Below are positions 50,118 to 57,330 of a DNA stretch of 64,000 nt, one piece after another. Position numbers and translations under genes: made by a program. Origin of the DNA: Owenweeksia sp964619125 (GTDB lineage: Bacteria > Bacteroidota > Bacteroidia > Flavobacteriales > Schleiferiaceae); assembly GCA_964619125.1 (NCBI GenBank), contig CAZUCA010000008.1:8989-72988 (forward strand), read 5' to 3'. Positions within the stretch are counted from its first letter, which is position 1; each line of letters opens with the position of its first letter. The notes under the pieces are model-generated. The model saw only the letters and a program-made list of their open reading frames with translations. It did no database searches and was not told the origin of the DNA.

Positions 50118-51527
50118 ATGGAAGAGATAGTTTCGGATGTTCCCCTGATTACCAACGACGCCGCTGTTTTTGGCCTCTTAATGGCGCTCTTGTTGCTCAT
50201 TTTCAAGACCAGCGAAAAACCTGCCTTTCAGAAGTTTTACAAGGTAATACCGGCGCTGCTGCTTTGCTACTTCCTGCCCTCGGTTTTCAGTTCACTGGGA
50301 GTAATTGCCCCGGCCTGGATTGACCTTACTGCCGCCAAGGATTTTCTCAGCAGCCAGGGCTACGACCTCAGTGGGGTAAACAAGCTTAAGGAGTTCAAGG
50401 CATTTGTAGCCGACAACGAAATTCCGGTAGATTCACTTGAAGCCTTTATCGGAAAGTCACACCTCTATTTTGTGGCCTCACGTTACCTGCTTCCTGCCAG
50501 CCTTATACTATTAACTCTTAGTATTAACCTGAGGGAAGTATTTAAGCTGGGGCCGAAAGCCTTAATTATGTTTTTTACCGGCACGGTGGGGGTAGTTATC
50601 GGCGGGCCGCTCGCTATCCTGCTGTTCAGCTCTTTTGCCCCTGACGCGGTAGGCGGTGTGGCCCCCAATGAAGTGTGGCGTGGCATGACCACCATTGCCG
50701 GTAGCTGGATCGGCGGAGGTGCCAACCAGGCTGCCATGTACGAGATCTTCTCTGAAGGTAAAAACCTGATCTCAGGTAAACTCTACTCCATAATGATCAC
50801 GGTTGACATTATTGTGGCTGAAATATGGATGGCCTTTCTGTTGTTGGGTGTGGGCCGTAGTAATAGCCTCGACAAATTTTTTAAAGCCGACGCCACCGCC
50901 GTAACCGAACTCAAAAACCATATGCATGAGTTCAGTCAGAAAATTGCCCGTATCCCAAGCTTCAATGACCTGATGGTAGTGTTGGGGATTGGTCTCGGAC
51001 TTACCGGGCTTTCCCACCTGTTAGCCGACCGCATTGCCCCCTGGATCAGAGAAAATGCCCCTAAATTGCACGATAGCTTCAGCCTGGGCAGTGGCTTTTT
51101 CTGGCTAATAGTTCTGGCCACCACCTTCGGCATTATCCTTTCCTTTACCAAAGCCCGTAATTATGAGGGTGCCGGAGCTTCCAAAATCGGCAGTGTGTTT
51201 ATCTACATCCTGGTGGCCACTATCGGCATGAAAATGAACGTAACCGCCATTTTTGACAATCCTATGTTATTTTTAGTAGGACTTTGCTGGATGGCGATAC
51301 ACGTGCTGTTGCTGCTTATCGTGGGGAAATTAATCCGGGCTCCCTTCTTCTTTCTGGCCGTGGGCAGTAAGGCCAACATTGGTGGTGCAGCCTCAGCGCC
51401 GGTGGTAGCGGCAGCCTTTCACCCCTCACTGGCGCCGGTTGGCGTGCTGCTGGCGGTATTGGGTTATGCCCTCGGCACCTATGGCGCCCTAATCTGCGGA
51501 TGGCTAATGCAGGGGGTGGCACCTTAA
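50118..51527 (+). CDS. DUF819 family membrane protein
   Basis: 469 residues with about ten to twelve membrane helices. It opens with TNDAAVFGLLMALLLLIFKT. Conserved DUF819 features are GTVGVVIGGPLAILLF, GMTTIAGSWIGGGANQAAMY, FIYILVATIGMKMNVTAIFD and GSKANIGGAASAPVVAAAF. The repeated Gly-rich motifs in both halves resemble transporters of the sodium/anion exchanger superfamily, but no substrate is known. Followed after 10 bp by an exported M28 peptidase, so the two could act together on peptide or amino acid uptake; this is inference only. Confidence 0.88.
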   Translation: MEEIVSDVPLITNDAAVFGLLMALLLLIFKTSEKPAFQKFYKVIPALLLCYFLPSVFSSLGVIAPAWIDLTAAKDFLSSQGYDLSGVNKLKEFKAFVADNEIPVDSLEAFIGKSHLYFVASRYLLPASLILLTLSINLREVFKLGPKALIMFFTGTVGVVIGGPLAILLFSSFAPDAVGGVAPNEVWRGMTTIAGSWIGGGANQAAMYEIFSEGKNLISGKLYSIMITVDIIVAEIWMAFLLLGVGRSNSLDKFFKADATAVTELKNHMHEFSQKIARIPSFNDLMVVLGIGLGLTGLSHLLADRIAPWIRENAPKLHDSFSLGSGFFWLIVLATTFGIILSFTKARNYEGAGASKIGSVFIYILVATIGMKMNVTAIFDNPMLFLVGLCWMAIHVLLLLIVGKLIRAPFFFLAVGSKANIGGAASAPVVAAAFHPSLAPVGVLLAVLGYALGTYGALICGWLMQGVAP

Positions 51528-51537
51528 AACAAAGCCT

Positions 51538-52911
51538 ATGAAAAAGCACTTTCTATTACTTCTGTTAGCGGTACTTCTCCGCCCGGCCCAGGGCCAGGAC
51601 AGCCTTGAGACTGCGGTTATAAAAAGCATCTACACCACCGCCTTAAGCAACAACCAAGGTTACCAATGGCTCAGTGGCCTCACTGAAATAGGAGGAAGGC
51701 TGGCCGGGTCAGCACAAGCGGATGAAGCCGTCAGTTATTTCAAAGCTATCGCCGATTCATTAGGCTTCAAAACCGAGTTGCAGCCGGTAAAAGTGCCCCA
51801 CTGGGTGCGCGGCGAAGAACCCCGCAGCTACTATAGCAGCGGCGGTCGTGAATACGAGGTTAACTATTGTGCCCTGGGCGGCTCCGTGCCCACCCCTGAA
51901 GAAGGCCTGGAGGCCGAGGTGGTGGAGATCAGCAGTTTTGAAGCGCTGAGTCAGATCCCGGAGAACGGGCTGGAGGGAAAAATTGCCTTTTACAACATTC
52001 CCATGGACCCTGCTTATATAAACACCTTTTTTGCTTACAGCCGGGCGGTAAAGCAACGCTGGGCCGGAGCGCTCGAGGCCTCAAAAAAAGGAGCGGTGGC
52101 CGTAATCACCCGCTCCCTGAGCAGCACCATCAATAAGATTCCCCATACCGGCAGTATGACCTATCAGGGTGCCAGCAAAAAAATACCGGCTATCTCCATC
52201 AGTACTTACGATGCCGAAAACCTGAGTTGCCGGCTTAAGCAGGACCCTGGCCTGAACTATTATATGAAGCTGAATTGTGAGTGGAAGGACAGCGTACTAA
52301 CCCATAACCTGGTGGCAGATCTTCCCGGCAAAGAAGCACCGGAGGAGTACATCCTGATCAGCGGTCACCTCGATTCCTGGGACCTGGGGGATGGGGCCCA
52401 CGATGATGGTGCCGGCTGCGTACATGCCCTTGAGGCCGCCTGGTTATTACAGAAACTTGACCTGCTACCGGGACGCAGCCTGCGAGTGGTTTTTTATATG
52501 AATGAGGAATTTGGCTTAAGCGGAGCCCGCAGTTATGCCCGCCATTCCCGGCAGGCGGGTATCAAGCATGTTATTGCAATGGAGTCGGATGCAGGCGGGT
52601 TTTCACCGCGTGGTTATAACCTGCAGGCAGCAGATTCAATTGTAGACAAGGTCAAGGCTTTCAGAAGTCTGCTGGAGCCTTATGGCATTCACCGCTTTAG
52701 TCGTAGTGGGGCTGGTGCCGATATTTCTCAAATATCCTCACCTGACCTGGTTATGGTAGGCCTCTCACCTGACAACCATCGCTATTTTGAAATACATCAC
52801 ACCAAAAATGACGTCTTGAGTGCGGTAAACCCCCGCGAACTGGAAATGGGATCAGCGGCCATGGCCGCCCTTATCTACCTTCTCGACAAGTACGATGTGG
52901 TAAGCCGCTAG
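51538..52911 (+). CDS. Exported M28 family metallopeptidase (carboxypeptidase Q-like)
   Basis: 457 residues with signal peptide MKKHFLLLLLAVLLRPAQGQ. A PA-like insert lies between ~115 and 260 (EGLEAEVVEISSFEALSQIP, KGAVAVITRSLSS). The M28 catalytic domain holds the zinc ligands: ISGHLDSWDLGDGAHDDGAG (His and bridging Asp), MNEEFGLSGARSYARH (catalytic and ligand Glu), MESDAGGFS (Asp) and FEIHHTKND (His). It cleaves dipeptides or C-terminal/N-terminal residues in the periplasm or outside. Its stop shares CTAG with the convergent gene. Confidence 0.93.
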   Translation: MKKHFLLLLLAVLLRPAQGQDSLETAVIKSIYTTALSNNQGYQWLSGLTEIGGRLAGSAQADEAVSYFKAIADSLGFKTELQPVKVPHWVRGEEPRSYYSSGGREYEVNYCALGGSVPTPEEGLEAEVVEISSFEALSQIPENGLEGKIAFYNIPMDPAYINTFFAYSRAVKQRWAGALEASKKGAVAVITRSLSSTINKIPHTGSMTYQGASKKIPAISISTYDAENLSCRLKQDPGLNYYMKLNCEWKDSVLTHNLVADLPGKEAPEEYILISGHLDSWDLGDGAHDDGAGCVHALEAAWLLQKLDLLPGRSLRVVFYMNEEFGLSGARSYARHSRQAGIKHVIAMESDAGGFSPRGYNLQAADSIVDKVKAFRSLLEPYGIHRFSRSGAGADISQISSPDLVMVGLSPDNHRYFEIHHTKNDVLSAVNPRELEMGSAAMAALIYLLDKYDVVSR

Positions 52912-53561
52912 CTGGAGGCTACAATCACCTGGTTAGACCCCAGCAACTCTAAAACCTTTACCGGGCCAAACACTTTGCGATAGCTGTCCATCAGCGCCCT
53001 GAATTTACCGCGGTTCCAAATCATCAGGTTGTGATACAATTGCCCGCCAGGCCGCAAGTGGGCTTTTACAGCCCGCAGAAAGCTACTGCTGGTGGCAAAG
53101 TCCGCCACCTCATTATCTATGAAGAGATCTATAAAAATGAGGTCGAAGCTATTGCGGTTGTGAGTTAAAAATGTCCGCGCATCCTCTATTACCAGCTCAC
53201 TGCCTTCGAAACTGTCCGGAAAATGCCTGCGGGCGAAGTTTAGCAGTGCGCGGTCGTGATCTACCCCGGTAATCTTGCCTTTAAAATGATAGCAGCCCCG
53301 TAACAGCTGCACTAAGGTGCCGGCACCAAAGCCCAACATCAGGACCTCACTCTGGGTTAACAATGGTGGAGGCGGCGGCATTTGGCGCAGAGCGAGTTGA
53401 AATACCCGAGCCAAACTGCCAAAGGAGTAATTGGAATTCAGGGTGTTGAGTACCTTTTTACCATATTCAAGTCGTACCTCTACCGGCCCGGAATAGTCAC
53501 TGGCAGCGTGATACAGCCGGATCGGGTATAAATAGCTTAAAAAATGGACAATTTTTTTCAC
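52908..53561 (-). CDS. Spermidine synthase-like methyltransferase-fold protein
   Basis: 217 residues from a GTG start at 53561. Rossmann class I fold of the polyamine-synthase type: VLMLGFGAGTLVQLLRG (cofactor loop), ITGVDHDRALLNFARRHFP (acidic end of beta 2), LVIEDARTFLTHN, DLIFIDLFIDNEVADF, LRPGGQLYHNL. The canonical spermidine synthase has a GGGDGG loop; here it is GFGAGT, and the N-terminal tetramerisation domain is short. It is therefore a family member of unproven substrate. Convergent with the M28 gene, overlapping by 4 bp. Confidence 0.82.
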   Translation of the reverse strand: MKKIVHFLSYLYPIRLYHAASDYSGPVEVRLEYGKKVLNTLNSNYSFGSLARVFQLALRQMPPPPPLLTQSEVLMLGFGAGTLVQLLRGCYHFKGKITGVDHDRALLNFARRHFPDSFEGSELVIEDARTFLTHNRNSFDLIFIDLFIDNEVADFATSSSFLRAVKAHLRPGGQLYHNLMIWNRGKFRALMDSYRKVFGPVKVLELLGSNQVIVASS

Positions 53562-53602
53562 TTACTGTGAACCAATTAGAATCTTTCTAAGTTAATAAGA
53601 CT

Positions 53603-53622
53603 GGTTAAGGTTTGGTTAATTG
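53603..53622 (+). repeat. 20-bp shared sequence, copy 2
   Basis: GGTTAAGGTTTGGTTAATTG, identical to the minus-strand copy at 34660-34679 and, like it, located shortly (17 nt) before a terminator hairpin of the same orientation. Confidence 0.8.
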
Positions 53623-53639
53623 TTTTGATTTAGTTTGAA

Positions 53640-53668
53640 GAGGGAGGCTCCGGCCTCCCTCTTTTTTT
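53640..53668 (+). terminator. Strong orphan terminator
   Basis: Nine-bp stem GAGGGAGGC (53640-53648) / GCCTCCCTC (53653-53661), TCCG loop, then seven T. The U-tract exists only on the plus strand, so it does not serve the minus-strand gene that starts at 53561. Confidence 0.85.
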
Positions 53669-53726
53669 GTCTCCCCCGCAACTCTCAGAATTATTACTTA
53701 CTTTTCTTAGGCTGAAAAATTTAGCC

Positions 53727-54188
53727 ATGAACGGCAATGGTTCACCCGCATATAAAATTACTCACGGACGCGATGTAGGCAATTACCGCCAATTTGTGCA
53801 GGAGTGGTTACACAATCACCCCCAGGGTGAAATTCATATTGGCTGCGACTCCAAGCGCCGCGGCAAAAGGGTCAAATATTCTACCGTGATCTGTCTCTGG
53901 AATGTGGGGAAGGGCGTGAGTGAACTTTACCACAATGAGGTGGAAACCGCTCCGGCCGATGATTATACGCGGCTTTGGAACGAGGTAACCAGGGCAGTGG
54001 ATGCCGCCGAACCGCTCAAGGATCTTTGTAAGATTACTGTACATGTGGATATTAACTCCAACCCCAAATACCGCTCTCACCGACTGTACGATGCCAGTAT
54101 CGGCTTAATAACTTCAATGGGATTTAAAGGCGTCGGAAAACCATGGTCATGGGCAGCTAGTTGTGGTGCCCATCGGCATTGTCAATAA
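53727..54188 (+). CDS. YkuK-like RNase H-fold protein
   Basis: 153 residues from ATG 53727 (MNGNGSPAYKITHGRDVGNY). It resembles the YkuK/DUF458 family of predicted RNase H-like proteins. Visible are the first strand with an acidic residue (GEIHIGCDSKRRGKRVKYST), VICLWNVGKG, the second acidic strand (ITVHVDINSNPKYRSHRLYD) and the terminal motif GKPWSWAASCGAHRHCQ, corresponding to the family's KP-x-AA-x-x-x-x-x-H ending. Biochemical role unknown; metal-dependent nuclease activity is predicted from the fold only. The next 130 bp are non-coding up to the small ORF promoter. Confidence 0.8.
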   Translation: MNGNGSPAYKITHGRDVGNYRQFVQEWLHNHPQGEIHIGCDSKRRGKRVKYSTVICLWNVGKGVSELYHNEVETAPADDYTRLWNEVTRAVDAAEPLKDLCKITVHVDINSNPKYRSHRLYDASIGLITSMGFKGVGKPWSWAASCGAHRHCQ

Positions 54189-54260
54189 CACTTTTTCAAC
54201 AGCTTTTGTGGATAACTGTCCGACGCGGCCAGTAAGTGATTGATTTGTAGTCCCTTAAAA

Positions 54261-54291
54261 TTTGTTTTGTAACAAAAGCTTTTTATATTCG
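54261..54291 (+). promoter_or_regulatory. Promoter of the 58-residue ORF: TTTG, 19 nt, TATATTCG
   Basis: TTTG at 54261-54264, exact 19-nt spacer, TATATTCG at 54284-54291 (one mismatch to TAnnTTTG). It leaves a leader of about 24 nt before ATG 54320 and supports expression of that tiny gene. Confidence 0.5.
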
Positions 54292-54319
54292 TTAGCGAAA
54301 CATTTAACACTACGAACCC

Positions 54320-54496
54320 ATGCATTTCTTCGTCTCTCTACTCGAGCAGATTGCTGCAGAGCCTATGCATGGCGGTGGTAAGATCACTTCTACTCTCGAC
54401 TGCATTAACAACCCGGCCCGCCCGGAATGCAACATCACTCCCAATCGCCCCGAAGTGTTTAAACAGTTTAACTACCGCTTTAAAAAGGCAATTTAG
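54320..54496 (+). CDS. Small hypothetical protein, 58 residues
   Basis: Begins MHFFVSLLEQIAAEPMHGGG, continues with STLDCINNPARPECN and ends FKQFNYRFKKAI. Support: a plausible promoter with correct spacing, a sensible amino acid mix, and an end that overlaps the convergent E1 gene by 4 bp (TTAG). Two cysteines ten residues apart in CINNPARPEC could form a small loop or bind metal. No signal peptide or membrane segment. I do not recognise a family. Confidence 0.6.
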   Translation: MHFFVSLLEQIAAEPMHGGGKITSTLDCINNPARPECNITPNRPEVFKQFNYRFKKAI

Positions 54497-56583
54497 TAAT
54501 CTAGCAAGGCGGCAATAGCCGTGGCAACTTTATCGGCATTGGGGATCATGGTTTCCTCAAGGGTGCTGTTCAGAGGTATGGCTGGCATATCTTCGGCCCC
54601 AATTACGCGCACCGGTGCATCGAGCTGGGCAAAGCATTCATTTTGAATAAACCCACAAAGGCCCTGGGCGAAGGAATTTTTCACCGGCTCTTCGGTAACC
54701 ACCAGGCAACGGCCGTGCTCTTTTACGCGCGCCACAATCAATTCCTCATCCAGGGGGTGAATGGTGCGGAGGTCCACCACCTCCACCTGGCCCTTAAAGG
54801 TGGAGCCCGCTTTTTTGCTCCAGTAAACTCCCATTCCATAAGTAATAATCACACAGCTTTCGCCTGCTTTTATCCTGTCTTCGTCGGCCGGGTAAGCGAT
54901 TCTCCCCTTACCAAAAGGAATAATATAATCTTTGGAGGGCTCAACCGTCTTGGCATCACCGGTACCTTTAATTTTACTCCAATACAAGCCTTTATGCTCC
55001 AGCATTACCACCGGGTTGGGGTCATAGTAAGCCGCTTTCATCAGGCCCTTAAGATCAGCGCCGGTACTGGGGTAGGCGATCTTAATGCCGCGAATATTGC
55101 TCAGAACGCTTTCCACACTACTGCTGTGGTAAGGACCTCCGCTGCCATATGCCCCGATAGGAACCCTGATAATGGCGCTCACCGGCCACTTACCGTTAGA
55201 CAGGTAGCAGGAACGGCTAACCTCGGTAAACAACTGGTTGAGGCCGGGCCAGATGTAATCTGCGAACTGCACTTCCACGATCGGCTTCAGTCCTACCGCA
55301 CTCATACCAACTGTACTGCCAATAATAAAGGCCTCCTGAATGGGCGTGTTGAAAACGCGCTCATCGCCATAGGTTTTGGCCAGGGTGGCAGCCTCACGAA
55401 ACACACCGCCCAATCTTCCACCTACATCCTGACCATAAAGCAGCGCCTCGGGATGCTCTTCCATAAGCTCACGGATGGCAAAAAGGGCCGCATCCACCAT
55501 CACCGTTTTTTCCTTTCCGGCCGGTTCACGCTCACCCTTTTCTTCGGTCACAGTGGTTTCGGCAAAGTCATGGGTAAAAAGATCTTCCGGGCGCGGATCC
55601 TCCTGCTGCAGGGCCCGCTCGTAGTCACTGGTCACCAGCTTGGTGGCCTCTTCAGCAATACTTGCCAGTTCGTTTTCACTAAAGCCATTAGCAAGGCAGA
55701 ATTCGCGCATGCGGGGATAGGGGTCGCGCTTTTGATGCTCATCGAGATCATCGCGGTAAAACTCCTTCCGTACTCCTGAGGTGTGATGATTGAGAAGGGG
55801 TACTTTGGCATGTACCAGGAAGGGGCGTCGCTCTTCCCTGGCCAGTTCCAGTACTTCTGCAAAAGTTTGATACGATTCAGCAAAGTCAGTACCGTCAATA
55901 GTGCGGGTTTCAATTTTTGCAAAGCCCTGTGCGTATTGAGTGGCATCCTGTACCCTAATTTCTTTGGCATTGGCGGAAATATCCCACTCATTGTCCTGAA
56001 CCAGGAAAATTATGGGCAAGCTCTTGAGAGCTGCCATATGCAGTGCTTCCGAAACTTCTCCCTCGGTAAGGGCGGCATCACCGATAGAACATACCGCCAC
56101 TCCCTTTTTTTCGTGACCCGGCAGTTTATGCACATCGAGATAACGCAGACCCATAGCCACCCCGGCGGTAGGAATAGCCTGCATGCCCGTGGCGGAAGAC
56201 TGATGAGGAATTTTAGGCTTATCGTCGTCGCGCAGGCTGGGGTGGGAGTAATAGGTGCGTCCGCCCGAGAAGGGATCATCGCGCTTGGCCAGCAACTGCA
56301 GCATGCAATCATAGGGCTTCATGCCAATGCCAAGCAGCATGGAATCATCACGGTAATAGGGTGCTACATAGTCCTGTGGCTGTAACTGCATACCACAGGC
56401 CAATTGGATAGCTTCATGTCCACGGGAGGTGGCGTGCACATATTTAGCAGTAATCTCCTTATTTGCCTCATATAATTCTGCCATTGCCTTAGCGCTAGAC
56501 ATATGGAAAAAGGCTTTTTTTAAGATATCTTTGGAAATTAAAATAGCGGCTGCCGGACTCCCGTTCTGCATAATGATTGACAT
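54493..56583 (-). CDS. Branched-chain 2-oxoacid dehydrogenase E1, fused alpha-beta
   Basis: 696 residues carrying both E1 subunits in one chain. The alpha part (~1-330) has SRGHEAIQLACGMQLQPQDY, YRDDSMLLGIGMKPYDCMLQ and the thiamine-diphosphate motif GDAALTEGEVSEALHMAALK...QDN. The beta part (~360-696) has LLYGQDVGGRLGGVFREAAT, FNTPIQEAFIIGSTVGMSAV, RVPIGAYGSGGPYHSSS and the transketolase C-domain VVDLRTIHPLDEELIVARVK. It decarboxylates branched-chain 2-oxoacids, passing the acyl group to E2 lipoyl domains encoded elsewhere. Fused E1 is common in Bacteroidota. Pyruvate cannot be excluded as substrate. Confidence 0.93.
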   Translation of the reverse strand: MSIIMQNGSPAAAILISKDILKKAFFHMSSAKAMAELYEANKEITAKYVHATSRGHEAIQLACGMQLQPQDYVAPYYRDDSMLLGIGMKPYDCMLQLLAKRDDPFSGGRTYYSHPSLRDDDKPKIPHQSSATGMQAIPTAGVAMGLRYLDVHKLPGHEKKGVAVCSIGDAALTEGEVSEALHMAALKSLPIIFLVQDNEWDISANAKEIRVQDATQYAQGFAKIETRTIDGTDFAESYQTFAEVLELAREERRPFLVHAKVPLLNHHTSGVRKEFYRDDLDEHQKRDPYPRMREFCLANGFSENELASIAEEATKLVTSDYERALQQEDPRPEDLFTHDFAETTVTEEKGEREPAGKEKTVMVDAALFAIRELMEEHPEALLYGQDVGGRLGGVFREAATLAKTYGDERVFNTPIQEAFIIGSTVGMSAVGLKPIVEVQFADYIWPGLNQLFTEVSRSCYLSNGKWPVSAIIRVPIGAYGSGGPYHSSSVESVLSNIRGIKIAYPSTGADLKGLMKAAYYDPNPVVMLEHKGLYWSKIKGTGDAKTVEPSKDYIIPFGKGRIAYPADEDRIKAGESCVIITYGMGVYWSKKAGSTFKGQVEVVDLRTIHPLDEELIVARVKEHGRCLVVTEEPVKNSFAQGLCGFIQNECFAQLDAPVRVIGAEDMPAIPLNSTLEETMIPNADKVATAIAALLDY

Positions 56584-56648
56584 TTTTTTGCTGTGGCAAA
56601 TATCGTAACTCTGTAAGAAAGACCATCTCGAATCCTTAACTGAAAAGC

Positions 56649-57326
56649 ATGAAAGCTACAGCCCGAAACTATTTTGATGAAGATTTTCTCGATTTTTTCA
56701 AGGAACTCGCTGCTAATAATAACAAGGAGTGGTTTGACAGCAATCGCAAACGCTACGAGCAAACAGTCAAAAAACCCTTTGAAGTCTTCATTCAGGATTT
56801 AATCAGCGAGGTACAAAAGATCGACTCCAGCGTGCAAATAGCCCCCAAGGATGCCATTTTCAGAATCAACCGTGATATCCGCTTTTCAAAAGATAAGGCA
56901 CCCTACAAACTAGACCGCACCGCTGTAATAAGTGAGGCCGGCCGCAAGGATAAATCGGTACCGGGCATGTATGTTGGGCTGGGGCCGGAAAAACTTACCC
57001 TCGGTGGCGGCGCCTATGTACTGGACCCCAACCAGCTGCAAAGACTCAGGGCTAAAATAGTTGAGGAAAACACCCGCTTTGAAAAAATTCTCAAGGATGA
57101 TGCCTTTAAGCGCTATTTCCCTAAGCTTCTGGGCGAAGAAAATAAACGTCTGCCGGCCAACTTTAGCGAAGCGGCCACTAAGCAACCCTTGCTTTTTAAA
57201 AAGCAATTGTATTATATGCACTATTTAGAACCCGAATTAATCACCAGTAGTGAATTATTGCCTACCGCAGTGGATCACTTCAAAGCTGGTTTTCCGATGC
57301 AGGAATTTTTGAAGGAAGCAGTATAG
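56649..57326 (+). CDS. DUF2461 family protein
   Basis: 225 residues covering one DUF2461 (TIGR02453) domain: FLDFFKELAANNNKEWFDSN near the start, APKDAIFRINRDIRFSKDKA, PYKLDRTAVISEAGRKDKSV, GMYVGLGPEKLTLGGGAYVL. Soluble and cytosolic by appearance. Function unknown. The next gene begins 4 bp after its stop, so they are probably cotranscribed although the second encodes an exported protein. Confidence 0.9.
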   Translation: MKATARNYFDEDFLDFFKELAANNNKEWFDSNRKRYEQTVKKPFEVFIQDLISEVQKIDSSVQIAPKDAIFRINRDIRFSKDKAPYKLDRTAVISEAGRKDKSVPGMYVGLGPEKLTLGGGAYVLDPNQLQRLRAKIVEENTRFEKILKDDAFKRYFPKLLGEENKRLPANFSEAATKQPLLFKKQLYYMHYLEPELITSSELLPTAVDHFKAGFPMQEFLKEAV

Positions 57327-57330
57327 ATTG

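Larger units (their letters stand above)
53562..53726. other. Intergenic region with an orphan terminator
   Basis: No gene. It contains the second copy of a 20-bp shared sequence (53603-53622) and a strong plus-strand terminator (53640-53668), although no plus-strand gene ends upstream within 650 bp. A short untranslated transcript from this strip is one explanation. Confidence 0.5.

Noticed and set aside
54207..54215. Perfect DnaA-box sequence TGTGGATAA near the small ORF
   Set aside because: A single 9-mer is expected about every 130 kb on two strands by chance and no cluster of boxes, dnaA/dnaN gene or AT-rich unwinding element is near, so no origin is claimed.
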